This document shows, piece after piece, positions 22,821 through 34,905 of a DNA stretch of 64,000 nucleotides; within the stretch, counting starts at the first letter, position 1, and the number at the start of each line of letters is the position of its first letter. Position numbers and translations under genes: made by a program. The notes beneath the pieces were generated by a model. It did no database searches, was not told where the DNA came from, and saw only the letters and a list, made by a program, of their open reading frames with translations. The DNA is taken from NCBI GenBank assembly GCA_945910005.1, contig OX246746.1, positions 21,075,228 to 21,139,227 of the forward strand, read 5' to 3'. The stretch comes from Isoperla grammatica (taxonomy: Eukaryota > Arthropoda > Insecta > Plecoptera > Perlodidae).

Positions 22821-23236
22821 CAGTGGCGTATCCAGGAATTGGGAAAGGGGGGTTTTCAACCCATATAGAGAGTGGATGCCGAAACATAATTGGGGTTCCG
22901 GGGGGCTTGCCCCCCGCAAAAAATCTCGTCAAGGTCATTTTAGTGCAAATCTGAGCGTTTTACAGCGGCCAACTTAAACAAGATTACTTAGTTTCTGGCA
23001 ACACATTTTTTCCTTAGCACCGCTAATAAAAGGAACCTCAATCAATAATTTGCATATTTTTTGTATTGCTTTTGCTTTTAATTACAACAATATACAATAA
23101 TTATAAAGTAAAACATCTAACTGTATATTGAAATACTGTCTATTGAAATGAAATGTAAACGGTCATTTTCCATGTTTCCTTTGCAAAAGGGGGGGGGGGG
23201 GTTGTCCCCCCCCTCCCCCCCGTGAATACGCCACTG
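22821..23236. mobile_element. hAT-like non-autonomous element
   Basis: It begins CAGTGGCGTATCCAGGAATT and ends with the complement of CAGTGGCGTATTCACG, with G-rich and C-rich runs just inside each end. The flanks TGATGTGA and GATGTTGA are similar enough for a worn 8-bp target duplication. The CAGTGGCG terminus is typical of hAT elements. 416 bp, no transposase. Confidence 0.7.
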
Positions 23237-23424
23237 GATGTTGATAATGATGTTGTTGATGGACCATAACTGGTTATTGAGGGCTTTTAAATACAGTTTT
23301 CACGTCAGTCAGAATCATAGTGTAGAGACTTTCGAGGATGAAAAAAACGTTTTTGTCTTTAAGAATGTCAATCAGATCTAGCGTTGGGATCTTAGCCACT
23401 TTACTCCAACGCAAACTGCTCATG

Positions 23425-23597
23425 CTTAGTTCAGTACATGGATGTCGACAAGCGCCAAGCGCCGGAAGTAGATGATCCGAAGACGTTGGAACCAACCAAC
23501 TTCGGCGCTTGCAGGCGCCGCTTCGCCCTGATTGGTCGGATCATCCACTTCCGGCGCTCGGCGCTTGTCGACGTCCATGTACTGAACTAAGCATCAC
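23425..23597. mobile_element. MITE with GC-rich arms
   Basis: The arms ATGCTTAGTTCAGTACATGG and its complement are perfect over about 20 bp. They continue through GTCGACAAGCGCC and CCGGAAGT to about 55 bp each. The centre contains GATTGGTCGG. Confidence 0.85.
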
Positions 23598-23971
23598 CCC
23601 CCTCCCCCCTCCATAGTTTCCCAATTCTTGAGTCCATCTTATCAACTTCCGCATAGCATTGACACTCGTACGATTCACCGGCTCGTGATCTCAATTAGAA
23701 TCGTTGGATGACGGTCAAGGCAGTCTTGTATGTCACATCTGATTCCTAACATTAATTAACGTTAACTTTGCGTATCTATTCGGTATTCGGTGTTCATGAC
23801 CAGTAGTTTCCTAGTCCTCTATGACGTATCAGCGAATACAGTCGGTACTGTTGTTACCGGTACACCCTCCCCTCCCCCAGAACTCCTGAATAGTTTGGTT
23901 GGCGGTATTCATGGACAGTATATAGCTGGAGACTTCCTTGGATTATAGAAATTATTATTACTTTTTTATTA

Positions 23972-23973
23972 TA

Positions 23974-24057
<84 letters not shown>

Positions 24058-24058
24058 T
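23972..24058. repeat. TTA microsatellite (3' tail of a minus-strand retroelement)
   Basis: About 28 TTA units, followed at 24056 by TTTATTG, a polyadenylation signal on the minus strand. This is the expected end of a non-LTR element read on the minus strand. Confidence 0.85.
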
Positions 24059-24575
24059 TATTGTTGCAATACATACAAACTCGGTCAAAACCGGCATAAA
24101 CATGTTGTACGGACACAAATGTCAAGTATTTCCATGTGTTTACTTATTAAAATCCACTTAGAACTACTTAATATATCTTCTTCTTCTTCTTCTTCTTCTT
24201 CTTCTTCTTCTTCTTCTTCTTCTTCTTCTTCTTCTTCTTCTTCTTCTTCTTCTTCTTCTTCTTCTTCTTCTTCTTCTTCTTCTTCTTCTTCTTCTTCTTC
24301 TTCTTCTTCTTCTTCTTCTTCTTCTTCTTCTTCTTCTTCTTCTTCTTCTTCTTCTTCTTCTTCTTCTTCTTCTTCTTCTTCTTCTTCTTCTTCTTCTTCT
24401 TCTTCTTCTTCTTCTTCTTCTTCTTCTTCTTCTTCTTCTTCTTCTTCTTCTTCTTCTTCTTCTTCTTCTTCTTCTTCTTCTTCTTCTTCTTCTTCTTCTT
24501 CTTCTTCTTCTTCTTCTTCTTCTTCTGCTTCTCAAATGCCCACATTTGGCTATACTACTTAATATATCATTGTCC
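24059..24575 (-). mobile_element. Retroelement 3' region with internal GAA/TTC expansion
   Basis: The body holds CTCGGTCAAAACCGGCATAA and GTCAAGTATTTCCATGTG. The same body, TTC tract and right border (CTTCTCAAATGCCCACATTT) recur at 41628-41930, so the TTC tract belongs to the element. Parts of the body recur at 38461-38560 (inverted) and 42019-42470. Confidence 0.65.
24176..24527. repeat. TTC/GAA microsatellite, about 117 uninterrupted units
   Basis: A pure polypyrimidine tract of about 350 bp. Open frames for poly-Ser, poly-Arg or poly-Lys here are artefacts of the repeat. Confidence 0.97.
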
Positions 24576-26778
24576 ACATTATTTTTTCCAAACCGAACTG
24601 TGGATGCTATGTACGGTCGTTATTATTATTATTATTATTATCATTATTATCATAATTACTATTATTAACTCACATTTTAAACTTTCGCGGCCCGGTATTT
24701 AATGAAATAAAACTATAAATAAAACGTGATGAACCGGGGGGGGGGGGGGGGGGGAACGGGGTGGGGATCACCTTATTTTATTTATAACTTTATTTCATTA
24801 TTATTATTGTTGTTTTTAATCTGAATGCACCACATAACGACAGTTCACATTTTCGTTGGTATTTGAGAAGATAATGGCCGGACCTCTTAAACGTTCTCTT
24901 ACCAAAACCCAGCCCAACTGGTTGCCACACAAAACACAAACACACGCACAAGCACGAAATGTTGCCTACGTGTTTGATATGATTCCCAGATACTCGACCA
25001 CGTGTGAAACACGTGTTTACAGTCCGAGGATCTTGTACCAATGTGTATTGACTATTTACTGCTGAACATCTCTTGACCTCTGGTTTGTTGATAGTAAGAA
25101 GACACCAAGACGGCGTATAATATGAGCTCAATGTCTTCCATTATAGAAATCTGTTGAAAAGACGAAGGTCGACGAAGAAAATCCAAGTAGTTGCCATAGG
25201 TAGACAATTGGCCGCAAATAGTTGCCTTGGGTCCGCCAACAAAGGTACCTAAATTAGTAAAGCTGTCCCAACGGCTAATAGAAATATATTCCGACTGACG
25301 ATTTCAGAGTGAATCGTTAACGAAATGTCGATGGATGTGGACTCGAGAAACTTGCGATTAATAATAATTATTTTTCGTATAGGAATTACCTTTTATAGTA
25401 TGCACACCAGCTTTACCTGATGTGCCCCTCTTCAGGTGACTAACTAGGTATGTTAGGGTTATTGAGTGGTTGGGAAGGAATGTCCAAGGGCTGTTACTAG
25501 GACTCAATACCAGCATTCGATTTTACGACTGAGGAAAACCTCACTTGCGAACGGGAGTCGAACCCAGCTCATCATGTTTCAGAGTCCATCTGTTACCACT
25601 GAGCTAATTGTCAGTAAATAACGATTATAGCCACCATACACGTGGTGAATGAATTTTTCATTTTCTTTCCAACAGCAAAGCAAACAGTTTCGTATTCTTC
25701 ACAGAGCAGTACATTTTTCTCGTAGTGTGTGTACTACTACTTAGACGCTAAAGCACGTTCCTCTCTGCCATACGTCCAAGCCGTTACCTTGGTTGTTTAT
25801 CAGTCTCATTATCAGGTAATTAGTAGTCAAAGATTGATCTGCATTCGTTATTAGTTGGTCAAAATGGTGGGGTGACTCGGAAGGAGGGGAAACTTTGAAA
25901 ATAACTAGAAGGTAGACAATTTGATATTCAGTTCGCCTATCGGCACAGTAGGAAGAGACATCTATCGCCTGAATTGTGTACTTTACTTTTATCTTGATAG
26001 TATTATTACTGATAACGCCAGAAATTATTCAAATGTCGTTTTAGGAAGAATCTGCAATCATAAAGGTAAGCGATTCACTAAATTTTAAATAATCAAAAAC
26101 GAAAGTGTTGAATCTGACCTTAGTTTTTATATCACACAATGATTTATCTCGTATAATTGATGATAAAATTGCGGTTTTGGTGGTACAGAGTCGGTACATT
26201 TCGCTGGATTTTCGTTGTTTGTGTTTTTGGGAAGTATTTTGCACTCGATGCTAGAAATATCGGTGGAAAGAGGGAGGGAAGTCGACGTGAAAAGGGGGGA
26301 AGGATTGGGGGATGCAACACGCAACTGACTGTAACTTAGATGTACGCGGCCAGGTTAAGGGTGGCAGTAAATCTGCATCAAATTTTCGTACTCAATCAAA
26401 GTCTGCTGATAGAACTCAATACAGATAAATAATGTCCTATGCCTTAGCGTCTATTTGAGCAAAAATACGATTATGACACACATCATAGTACGGAATGTGA
26501 TAACGATCAAAGGTCGATCCGCAATTGATTGCTTACAGTGATAAGAATATTCTTCATAAACTACCGTATACTAGGCGCGCGATTAGAGAACAAAATACGT
26601 GCGGTATAAACAAGGGAGCCGCTCTCGGCAGTAGACTAACACTATCCTATCGTATATAGGGGCGGGTCATTATAACAGGCGAGTGAACCCTCACAAACTA
26701 AACACTGTATATAGGCCTACACAGTTAGACACAAGGTATACAAACATTTCCTCTCTAATATTATACTTGCACTACTAA
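24576..26778. other. Spacer without a supported gene
   Basis: It holds a short ATT repeat at 24620-24650, a poly-G run at about 24737-24755 and the SINE at 25366. Remaining open frames are short and unconvincing. Confidence 0.5.
25366..25617 (-). mobile_element. tRNA-derived SINE, diverged copy
   Basis: It carries the reverse-strand body CACACCAGCTTTACCTGATG and CCTCTTCAGGTGACTAAC. The B box is altered (GGGTTCGACTCC) and the head runs to about 25617. Confidence 0.75.
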
Positions 26779-26926
26779 GGCCCGGTATTACAACGCCCGG
26801 CTAAATGTTTTATACCACCGCTAACTTGTTTTCTCCTTTGAAACCACGCTTCTGATTGGCAGTTGCCATGGAGAAAATAAGTTAGCGGTGGTCTGAATAT
26901 TTAGCCGGGCGTTGTAATACCGGGCC
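26779..26926. mobile_element. Harbinger-like MITE
   Basis: The terminal repeats GGCCCGGTATTACAACGCCC and their complement are perfect for over 25 bp. TAA lies directly on both sides (26776-26778 and 26927-26929), matching the 3-bp TWA target duplication of PIF/Harbinger elements. 148 bp, with inner arms CCACCGCTAACTT and complement. Confidence 0.85.
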
Positions 26927-26969
26927 TAAAACTTCTAAGTTCGTGGACCTACGCAGGAGCAAAATGCCA

Positions 26970-27400
26970 CAACCTAAGTATTGCTATGCTTACGAAATAG
27001 CTGAGTCAAATTTCTATTTTCTAGTTCTTACCATCGAATTGTAACGGATGCGTTAGGGATAATTTATGCCCTTCGATTGTTTACGTGGAACTGTATGCGT
27101 TATAATGAAATTTGTGCACTCTACTAAAAGTGAAAGAATGCCTTTACGCATTGGATTGAAGGTTTTTATTGATATTTAACAAATACATGTTACAGCATGG
27201 ATACTAGCCCCCAAAGAGCCTAAGCTCGCTATAAGGGGCTTTTACATTATAGTTGTCTATGATGGACGGAAATTGAAACTGAAAGTAGTAATAGGTAATG
27301 GATTTGGAAAAGCTTAAAAACTAGGTGTGCGCCAACGCATGTGTGAAAGACCATAAGGAATCTGTTGTTTTCCGTTGAATCAGCGTGCATAATAGGGCCG
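26970..27400 (+). mobile_element. Dispersed DNA element, copy split by a retroelement-like insert
   Basis: The first part (GCTATGCTTACGAAATAGCT to GTGCACTCTACTAAAAG) matches 18950-19120. The second part resumes at about 27337 (TGTGTGAAAGACC, AATCTGTTG, CAGCGTGCAT). Between them, 27150-27336 begins with a minus-strand TTTATTG signal and is flanked by ACGCA on both sides, as a target duplication. Confidence 0.55.
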
Positions 27401-27585
27401 TTAGATAAGGATTGAAGTCGGTATATGGAGCTAGTATATTATGAAAGATATAGAGACGACGGTGATGAAGACGAAACGATAAGTGGGCGATATATAAAGA
27501 TAAAAACGCCAAATATAATATGACATCCATCCCAAGCCAAGATTTGAATCTGGGTCGTTGCAGAGACCGCGGATTTATTAGACCA

Positions 27586-27764
27586 ATGTGTAATTAAAAA
27601 TATAGGACTATACACTAAGCCTTGTCAATTTAAATAATTATAAAAAGACGCAATATTTATTTTTATTGACAAGGAACAGTGTAATCAGGTCTCTAAATAT
27701 TGCGTCGTTTTATAATAATTTTAATTGACAAGGAACGTATAGTCCTATATTTTTAATTACACAT
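27586..27764. mobile_element. AT-rich MITE
   Basis: The arms ATGTGTAATTAAAAATATAG and complement are perfect for about 28 bp. They then share CCTTGTCAATT, TTATAAAA and GACGCAATATTTA, making most of the 179 bp a hairpin. Confidence 0.88.
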
Positions 27765-29463
27765 ATGTTACCTGTTCTACTGTTTCCGTTTTTAATTTTT
27801 AGACCAAAGCCTAACTGACTTTCCAATATGACATTTTTCCCGGGGAGGGGTGGGGGGGTGGGGGGGGGGTGGGGGGGGGGGGGACATTCCTCTCAACGCT
27901 ATTTATCCTGGCTGCAAAACCAAGTTGAATGTACTTAACGGACTGTCTAAATCTGTCTTGAAAAATTATTAATCTGAACCTGAACAAGAAATTGAATCCC
28001 ATATGAAATGACATTTGATTTACGTGCCTGGTCGTTATAATCATAGACTGCATCTTTTAGTAACGGCACAACTGTGACAAACACATCAATCATTGCGTTG
28101 GCATCTGTTTTATCAATAATCACAATCACGATGGTTGCAATGAAGACCCAATACATCAAACAATGAATTAAGCTTCTTTACTATAGATTTCGTTGTCAGA
28201 TGTTTAAATAATTCAATTTATTTAATGTCTTACAATTGAGGAAAATCAGAATATCCACTCAGTGCCAAAGAAAACGTTTAAAAAATATTTTTCAAAACTC
28301 TATTATTTGAGCTCTAGAATTATCACAATATAATATGGGACCGCTGCAAAAAGGCTTCCTCTACTCCATCTAGTATCACATTTACTTTATTTTATAGAAA
28401 TTAAGGACAGTGTACGATACAGTGCCCTCTTTAGCCTGATGATAGATGAATGATAATGAGGAAAGGAGGAGGGGAAGCCTGGTACCGGCACGTAGCTTAC
28501 TCCTGTCGAACAGTACCAAGGGGACCATCAGCTTTACGTCCCATCCGAAAGAACGGTGTAACTTTGACCAGCCATATAGGTTCCTCCACTAACCCCAGTA
28601 TCATAATAATATGAGCCTTGCGTAGTAGTTCACTTGCACTCCGTTAGGTCGCAGCACTTGTTGCCTCAAGTGGCTCGACCGCACAACCGCCTCAACTCTC
28701 AAATGCTCCACTACAGTACATGATATATGGCATGCATATCCGACATGTACATGCAAACAGTTGTCGAATTGTGGGGAGGATGCGGGGTATGTCATCCTCC
28801 TTGAATTAATTAATTGGCTTAACCATCCCCATTATAAAAGAACTTTTGTGACCATACCATCCCCCTTGACTATGAGAGAAAGACTGGCTTCACCATTTCC
28901 TTCCATACAATTAGCCTCTTATTATGAAATGTCAAAATATGGCAATAGGTCCAGCTCAAAAGCTCGAAGCGCCGCGATGCCTGCATACGCCCCACAAAGT
29001 GGAGATGAAGTAGACATAGGGCTCAATTATATTAGATTTTGTATGCGTAAACGTATTATCAAGGAAGTTCATGAAAATGCGCCATTCATAAATTGTTCAA
29101 GGTCAGTGATTCCCCCCCCCCTTGCCGGTTGTAATAATAACAATAGCTGTTCGTAATTTGACCGTATTAGAAAAACGTCTCTGTTTGACCATCCCCACCA
29201 AGAAAGATTTCCAATTCGACCATGTTTGGATCATCCCCACCAAGAAAGATTTCAAATTCGACCATTGTATGCATGTTATATTATGTTCATTGTTATCAAT
29301 TCAATTATGCGGTGAAAGTTGTATATTGTTTACACAGAGCTGTCTTTTGGGGTGTGAGGCAGTAATATCTTGTTGGTACTGTAAGGCAAGCACCCATCCC
29401 CACCCGGCAGAGAAGGAACATCTGTTCACTTGGCCTTCTTCTGCCCATGCATTCATAACCGCG
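27765..29463. other. Spacer without a supported gene
   Basis: It holds a G-rich run (27840-27882) and the truncated SINE at 28396. At 29189-29268 a CATCCCCACCAAGAAAGATT motif is repeated twice. Open frames at 28761 and 29122 have no recognisable content. Confidence 0.45.
28396..28600 (-). mobile_element. 5S-type SINE, truncated copy (body only)
   Basis: It matches 34545-34735: CAGTGCCCTCTTTAGC, GAAGCCTGGTACCGGCACGT, CTCCTGTCGAA and GGTTCCTCCACTAACC. The 5S rRNA-like head seen at 34830-34895 is missing. Confidence 0.7.
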
Positions 29464-29808
29464 ATAATAATAAAAATAATAATAATAATTATTATTATTA
29501 TAATAACAATAATAATAATAATAATATAATAATAATAATTTTTGTAGGAATCCCTGTTATAGGGTGTACACCAGCTTTACCTGATGTGCCCCTCTTCAGG
29601 TGACTAACTAGGTATATTGGGGTGTTTGGATAGTTGGGAAGGAATGTCTGAGAGCTGATAGTATGACTCAGTCCCAGCATTCTCCTTTACGACTGAGGAA
29701 AACCTCGGAAAAAACCTTCAGCCAGAACTGCCGGTGGCTGGAATCGAACCGGCAACCTCCCGAATTATAGTCTGGCGTCTTACCGCTGAGCCACCTCTAT
29801 CGGTCACG
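29464..29808 (-). mobile_element. tRNA-derived SINE with AAT tail
   Basis: A full-length reverse copy: AAT/TTA tail at 29464-29538, body CACCAGCTTTACCTGATGTG, B box complement GGAATCGAACC, head ending GAGCCACCTCTATCGGTC. Confidence 0.85.
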
Positions 29809-29995
29809 ATTATAAGAACTTCATAAAACAATATATGAAATTATGTTGGCCAATATTACTGGTACTCCGTATTGTGAGAAACATCAACAGTGCCGAAGAA
29901 ATCACACACTGAGTGTTGACCTCACCTGAGGAGTCTCCGATTTTTGTCGGTTGAAATTGCTTTCCAATTGTCATAAAGTAAAACAAAATATCAGG

Positions 29996-30463
29996 GCCCG
30001 GATTCACAAAAAAGTTTTGACTTAGGCCTGGCCTAACTTTAGGACCACTACGCCATTGGCTGATACGGACATGTACATAGCCTCGACTCGACGTCGCTAA
30101 GAAACCCTAGTAAAAAACAAACACTTGAGACCAAAATTTAGGCCCTGTCTGAGTTGGTCTTATCTTTCTTCAAAGATGGTGGCAATACGTCTATGACTTC
30201 GAAGTATGAACATAAATTAATATCGTTAAATTACCGGTACCTTGACATTCACATTTCTCTGTTTTTAGAATGTGGAGGTATTAGAAAACAAAACACTAAA
30301 CTTTAAAACACCGCATAGCAACATTTTAAGTTCACTGTGATTTCCACGAAAGTAGCTATTAATTGGGCTGTGTAGTAGGCCTATCATGGATTTATCATAG
30401 CACATACGGAACAGCAGAACTTAGGACCTGTTCCAGTTAAGACCTCTTGTGAGTCCGGCCCCT
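29996..30463. mobile_element. Inverted-repeat element, about 470 bp
   Basis: The left end TCAGGGCCCGGATTCACAAA matches the complement of the right end TCAGGGGCCGGACTCACAAG. The start resembles the MITE at 13552. No transposase and no clear target duplication. Confidence 0.6.
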
Positions 30464-33400
30464 GATCTCTAATACATATTTCTGTTTCTGAAATGTTTCT
30501 ATTTATGTGTTTTGGAAAACGTATATATTTATTGGAATCAGGAAACATCGTAAGCAAGAGCACAAAGTTCTCTAGGAGATGTCATATTGTGTTTTACTTT
30601 GTGACTATTTTGAAACATTTTAAAGCACTTCAACAGGAAAGAAATTTTATGAGACAGAAATCTGGGGTCTGCATGGAAGGTGGAAATTTACTTAGTTCGA
30701 AATTCATAACATTGAAACTATTATTGCACTTCATACTTCAGGGCTCCAATCTTTGCTCTTAACGTTATGTTTGAAGACATACAATAATCATAAATTAACT
30801 AGGAAAACGCTCTGTTTGACGCGTTGATAAGCGAGCACGTCCATATCTACGAACTTTGTGGCGAAAAGTTCTCAAAGCTAATAAAAACAACAATTCACAA
30901 CACAACAATTCAAGAATGCGCATTGCAAAATTTTTTCTAATTTCCATAGCTATAATACTTCCCGACATTGTTGGATGCAGTGCAATGTGCGTTGCTAAGA
31001 ATTTTCGTTGTCATGTTTTCAACACGGTCCGCCACCGTTACTAACAGTTATTGACAGCAATAGCAATGTAATTTCTGCCTCAAATACGTATCAGATCGCG
31101 TTTACATTATTATATTCGTGACCGGACAAAAATTTACTATAAGATAGCCACCTCACATTTTGCTGTTACTGCGTTTCAGAAATATATTTTCGAGTAACTT
31201 TTGTGTAACTTTGATTTATCAGATCGCCATTAAATGAACATATTCGTGACCGGAAAAAGCTTTAGAAAAATATGGCTGTATCACAGTTTGCCGCCATTTT
31301 GTTTCATAAAAATATTTTGCAGTAACTATGGTGTAACTTAACTTTTAAAACGATTTTGCCTCAAAACTATACACCTTCAATCCACATCGAGGCTTGAAGA
31401 TGGTCCAAATTTCAAGTTGATCGGACTTTCCGTTCGACCGCTATCGACAACATAAAAAAAAAAAAAAAAAACACAGAACGAAGTGCCATAAGAGTCTCGT
31501 GGAGACGCTCGCTTCGCTCGCTTAATTAATTGGAGTTATGATAAAAAGTCGAATACTGTGTTCCGTTAGCGTTTAACTTTAAACATAGTGAAGCCAAATA
31601 AGTATTTAATTCAATGCTATATTACCATTTTTGAAGCACACACTTTGAAATTATTGGTTTATAAAATAATTTTTTCAATAACTTACTGAGAATCAATAGT
31701 GTTTTTATTGTTCAAAATATCATTTATTTTCTTCATCATTGTATTCAAATGTGCCGACAACCAAAACCCTTGACTGTTCTACTGACAGATACAATATTTT
31801 CCAAGCGTTTGCTAAGTTGTTAATTTGTTTTCCGGGAGGCCAAATTTGGTCGCAGTTCATAAATTGCTTCGTAAGTATTTACTGTTCCAAGTTTGGTCGC
31901 AGTTCATAAATTGCTTCGTAAGTATTTACTGTTCCAAGTTCACGCTTAACAAGTAATCAGCGTGAGGGATAATCACAATACTTAGTATTCCCTGCGCACC
32001 TTCACAAATAACTTAATTAGTTGTGTCTGTCTGGCTCTCTTGTCAATTGAAACATATTCAAGTGAGAAAATAACTATGTACTTAAGATAACAATTAGAAC
32101 AAAATGACTTCCTGTGGACACAACTAGCATAACAATTATATTTAATGTATTCCGTTCACCGGCAATAAAACTGTGTATACGTACAGATCTGCACGACTTA
32201 AATGTTCATAACTATGCCTTCTGACGTGGGACTTTGAACATTCTTTCATTTTCTGCTTGTTCGATGCTAGCATTGAGTACCATACACTACTACCACAGTG
32301 CTGTAACGTACAAGGAGAGTTGTCTTTGTAGTTTGAAATACGCGACACCTGTTTTATAATATGACGGAAAAGTCTATTTTAATTGTTATTTTTCCTTTTT
32401 TTTGTTATTATTAAGTTATTATTAGTTAGAAGAAAACATACGGACAGAGTCAAGTTATCTCCTGCGTATGAGAAAAGGACGTTTTCATTAATACACATTT
32501 TTCACAGCGCTTGTTGCTGTGTGTGAGTGTCCGAACCAGTGGGTTTTTTTTTCAACTTTTTTCCCCAACACACTATACATGTTTTTGTTCTTTTTCCACA
32601 ACCTTTATGTTATCTTTAAATATTATTAATTTATCTTGGGAAAGTTAAGAGTTATTATACTCAGGAATTTCTGTTTGTATTGAAGTGTTGCAAAAAATAT
32701 GATTTATCTATATGTTCAATAAAGTATTATTAATCTGAAAAAAAACGCGACACCTGTGCAATATACTACTGCGTTCGATTCCCTTCCCACCAAAGGGAAA
32801 CAAAAGTATTGAAAACATATTTAGAAATCCTCGATCTATTTCTTTTAAAGTAAATAACAATTAAACGACTCAGTCGTAACATATTCATAAGATAAATATT
32901 TTTAGATTATGATTATTTTACAAATATAACCGAAAACACAGACACACACGCTGATGCACATTAGTGCATGCCGTGAGTTTTTGTTGTGGGAACTTTCTAC
33001 CTAAAAAATGTATTTATTTCTTGTCCAGTACGTCCGCTGAGTATTTTTAAAGAATCCTTGTCCAAATCTGATAATATGTTTTTCGCCAATTGAACTTAAG
33101 AAAATCAGCATATTTTGTTGAATGGGTTATGTTAACTGCTTAAACACTCTGTTAAGCTACTATCGATATATTTACTATATATTGTTCCATACAAGTTAAA
33201 CCCTTAAAATGAATAAAATTACAGCACAATATAAGTGTCGATGTGCTATGCGCACAAAAACGTTTTGACATCCTATGGCTTGTCCACAACCTGATCTTTT
33301 GCACATGTGGGGGGAAGGGTAAAGGTAGCTATGATTAGTATTAGTATTTAGTATTAGTATTAGTATAGTAGTGATTAGTAGTAGAAGCTATTAGTAGCCT

Positions 33401-34509
33401 ATACTCTACAATACTCTACAATTAGTTTCAACAAACAACAGGAGTAGTTACGCTTTACTCTCAAGCGCAAGAGTTTATAAAACTACTTGTTTGCGTATCC
33501 ACTTAACGATAGTGGATTGTGTCTCCATGGTTAAGACGAGGTGTATATTGAATGCTCAAACAACACACTTTATAGTAACGAAGTAAATAATAAATATGGA
33601 CTAGCTCTTAGGATGCCGTTGAATTGAACACAGTGTAGACAACATTTTTTTAACTGTAAATAATTTAATTTGTAACATCAATTGTCTTTAAATCAAAGTA
33701 AAATATAAACATTTGGCTCTAACGTAGTTATTGAGACTACTTTTGGAATCACTGTATTCGAAATTTATAATATTTTGGACGTATCTTTATTTAATAATAT
33801 AAATATTGAAGATAATTAATTGGAGTACCCGCCAGGATAGAATTATTTTCCTCTCTTAATGTGATGTAATAATCGTATTTTCCAACCAATAAACGTGCGA
33901 TTGCTGACCCGCCTAAAACAACAGTAGACAGAAATAGCCAAGTCATAATGTGCACTCATTATAACTAAATTATTATTTCGTTTATTATTATTTCGTTGTA
34001 AAATTAAATGCAAATTAGCGGTTCAAAATCCATTGCTTCCGCTTTCTCTTTAATTGCAATTATTTAGATGTTATTATACTTCGATAATGAACGTTGTGTA
34101 CGCTACATAGCGGTATTTGAAGAGTTTTATCATGGTTTTATAGCCGGTGAGTAAGTGGAGGCGCCCAAGCGCAGAGAACGCAGACCAAAGCGTCTAATAT
34201 AGCGGGTGGCTTAGAACGTGGGTCGTTGTGCACGTGAGCATACGCAGTACACTCACATGACTCATTGCCGCACAAGCAGTCAGGCATGCTCACAACAATA
34301 GTAGGCATGAAACAAGCAAGATGTTTTACAATTACAATTTTTGTAAGTGGGCGCATTTACATATTTGCTAACAAAAGTATTCAAATGTTTATATTTAAAT
34401 TTTATGACAGATTTTCTAAAATGTTTAAATGGTTTGTCCAAGTCCGGAAGCGCATTTACAGCAAAGTTTGAAGTAGGACTATTGCATTATAGTATAACGT
34501 GGATGTTAA
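30464..34509. other. AT-rich spacer with small repeats
   Basis: No gene is supported. I see two diverged copies of a unit of about 125 bp (31085-31350; shared ATATTCGTGACCGGA, then GTAACTTTGGTGTAACTT-like ends). There is also an exact duplication of about 45 bp at 31850-31940 (TTTGGTCGCAGTTCATAAAT) and a TTAGTA-type repeat at 33330-33390. Confidence 0.5.
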
Positions 34510-34905
34510 TTGTTAATATTTATTTTATTTATTTTATTGTAATTAAGGCCAGTGTAGGGCACAATGCCCTCTTTAGCATGATGAGTGATGATTGATGAAT
34601 GATAATGAGGAAGGGAGAAGGGGAAGCCTGGTACCGGCACGTAGCCTGCTCCTGTCGAAAAGTACCAAAGGGACCATCGGCTTTACCTTTACGTCCCTTC
34701 CGAAAGGATATGGTTCCTCCACTAACCTGGACTGCCGCGCAATTGACGAGAAGAACGAAGCTGTTACACAAGCTTTCGAACCCTCCAATCTGCTCTAACC
34801 GACGGTAACTAGTTTTCAGAGGAGAGTGGTCACCCATCCACCTCCTGACCTAGCCCGAGGTTGCTTAACTTCGGTGTTCGTATGAGATAGTGACACAATG
34901 CGCTA
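34510..34905 (-). mobile_element. 5S rRNA-derived SINE (SINE3-like)
   Basis: Read on the minus strand, the head (34905 to about 34825) has ACACCGAAGTTAAGCAACCT, then CGGGCTAGGTC, then GGTGGATGGGTGACC. These match the 5S rRNA internal promoter (A box, intermediate element and C box). A non-5S body with CCGGTACCAGGCTTCC follows, and it ends in an A-rich AATAAAATAAATAAAATA tail at about 34515. A body-only relative lies at 28396. Confidence 0.82.

Noticed and set aside
24119..24577. Poly-Ser, poly-Arg and poly-Lys open frames
   Set aside because: They are direct readings of a TTC/GAA microsatellite.
34825..34895. 5S rRNA gene
   Set aside because: Only the internal promoter half is present, and it is joined to a repeated body and A-rich tail, so it is a 5S-derived SINE.
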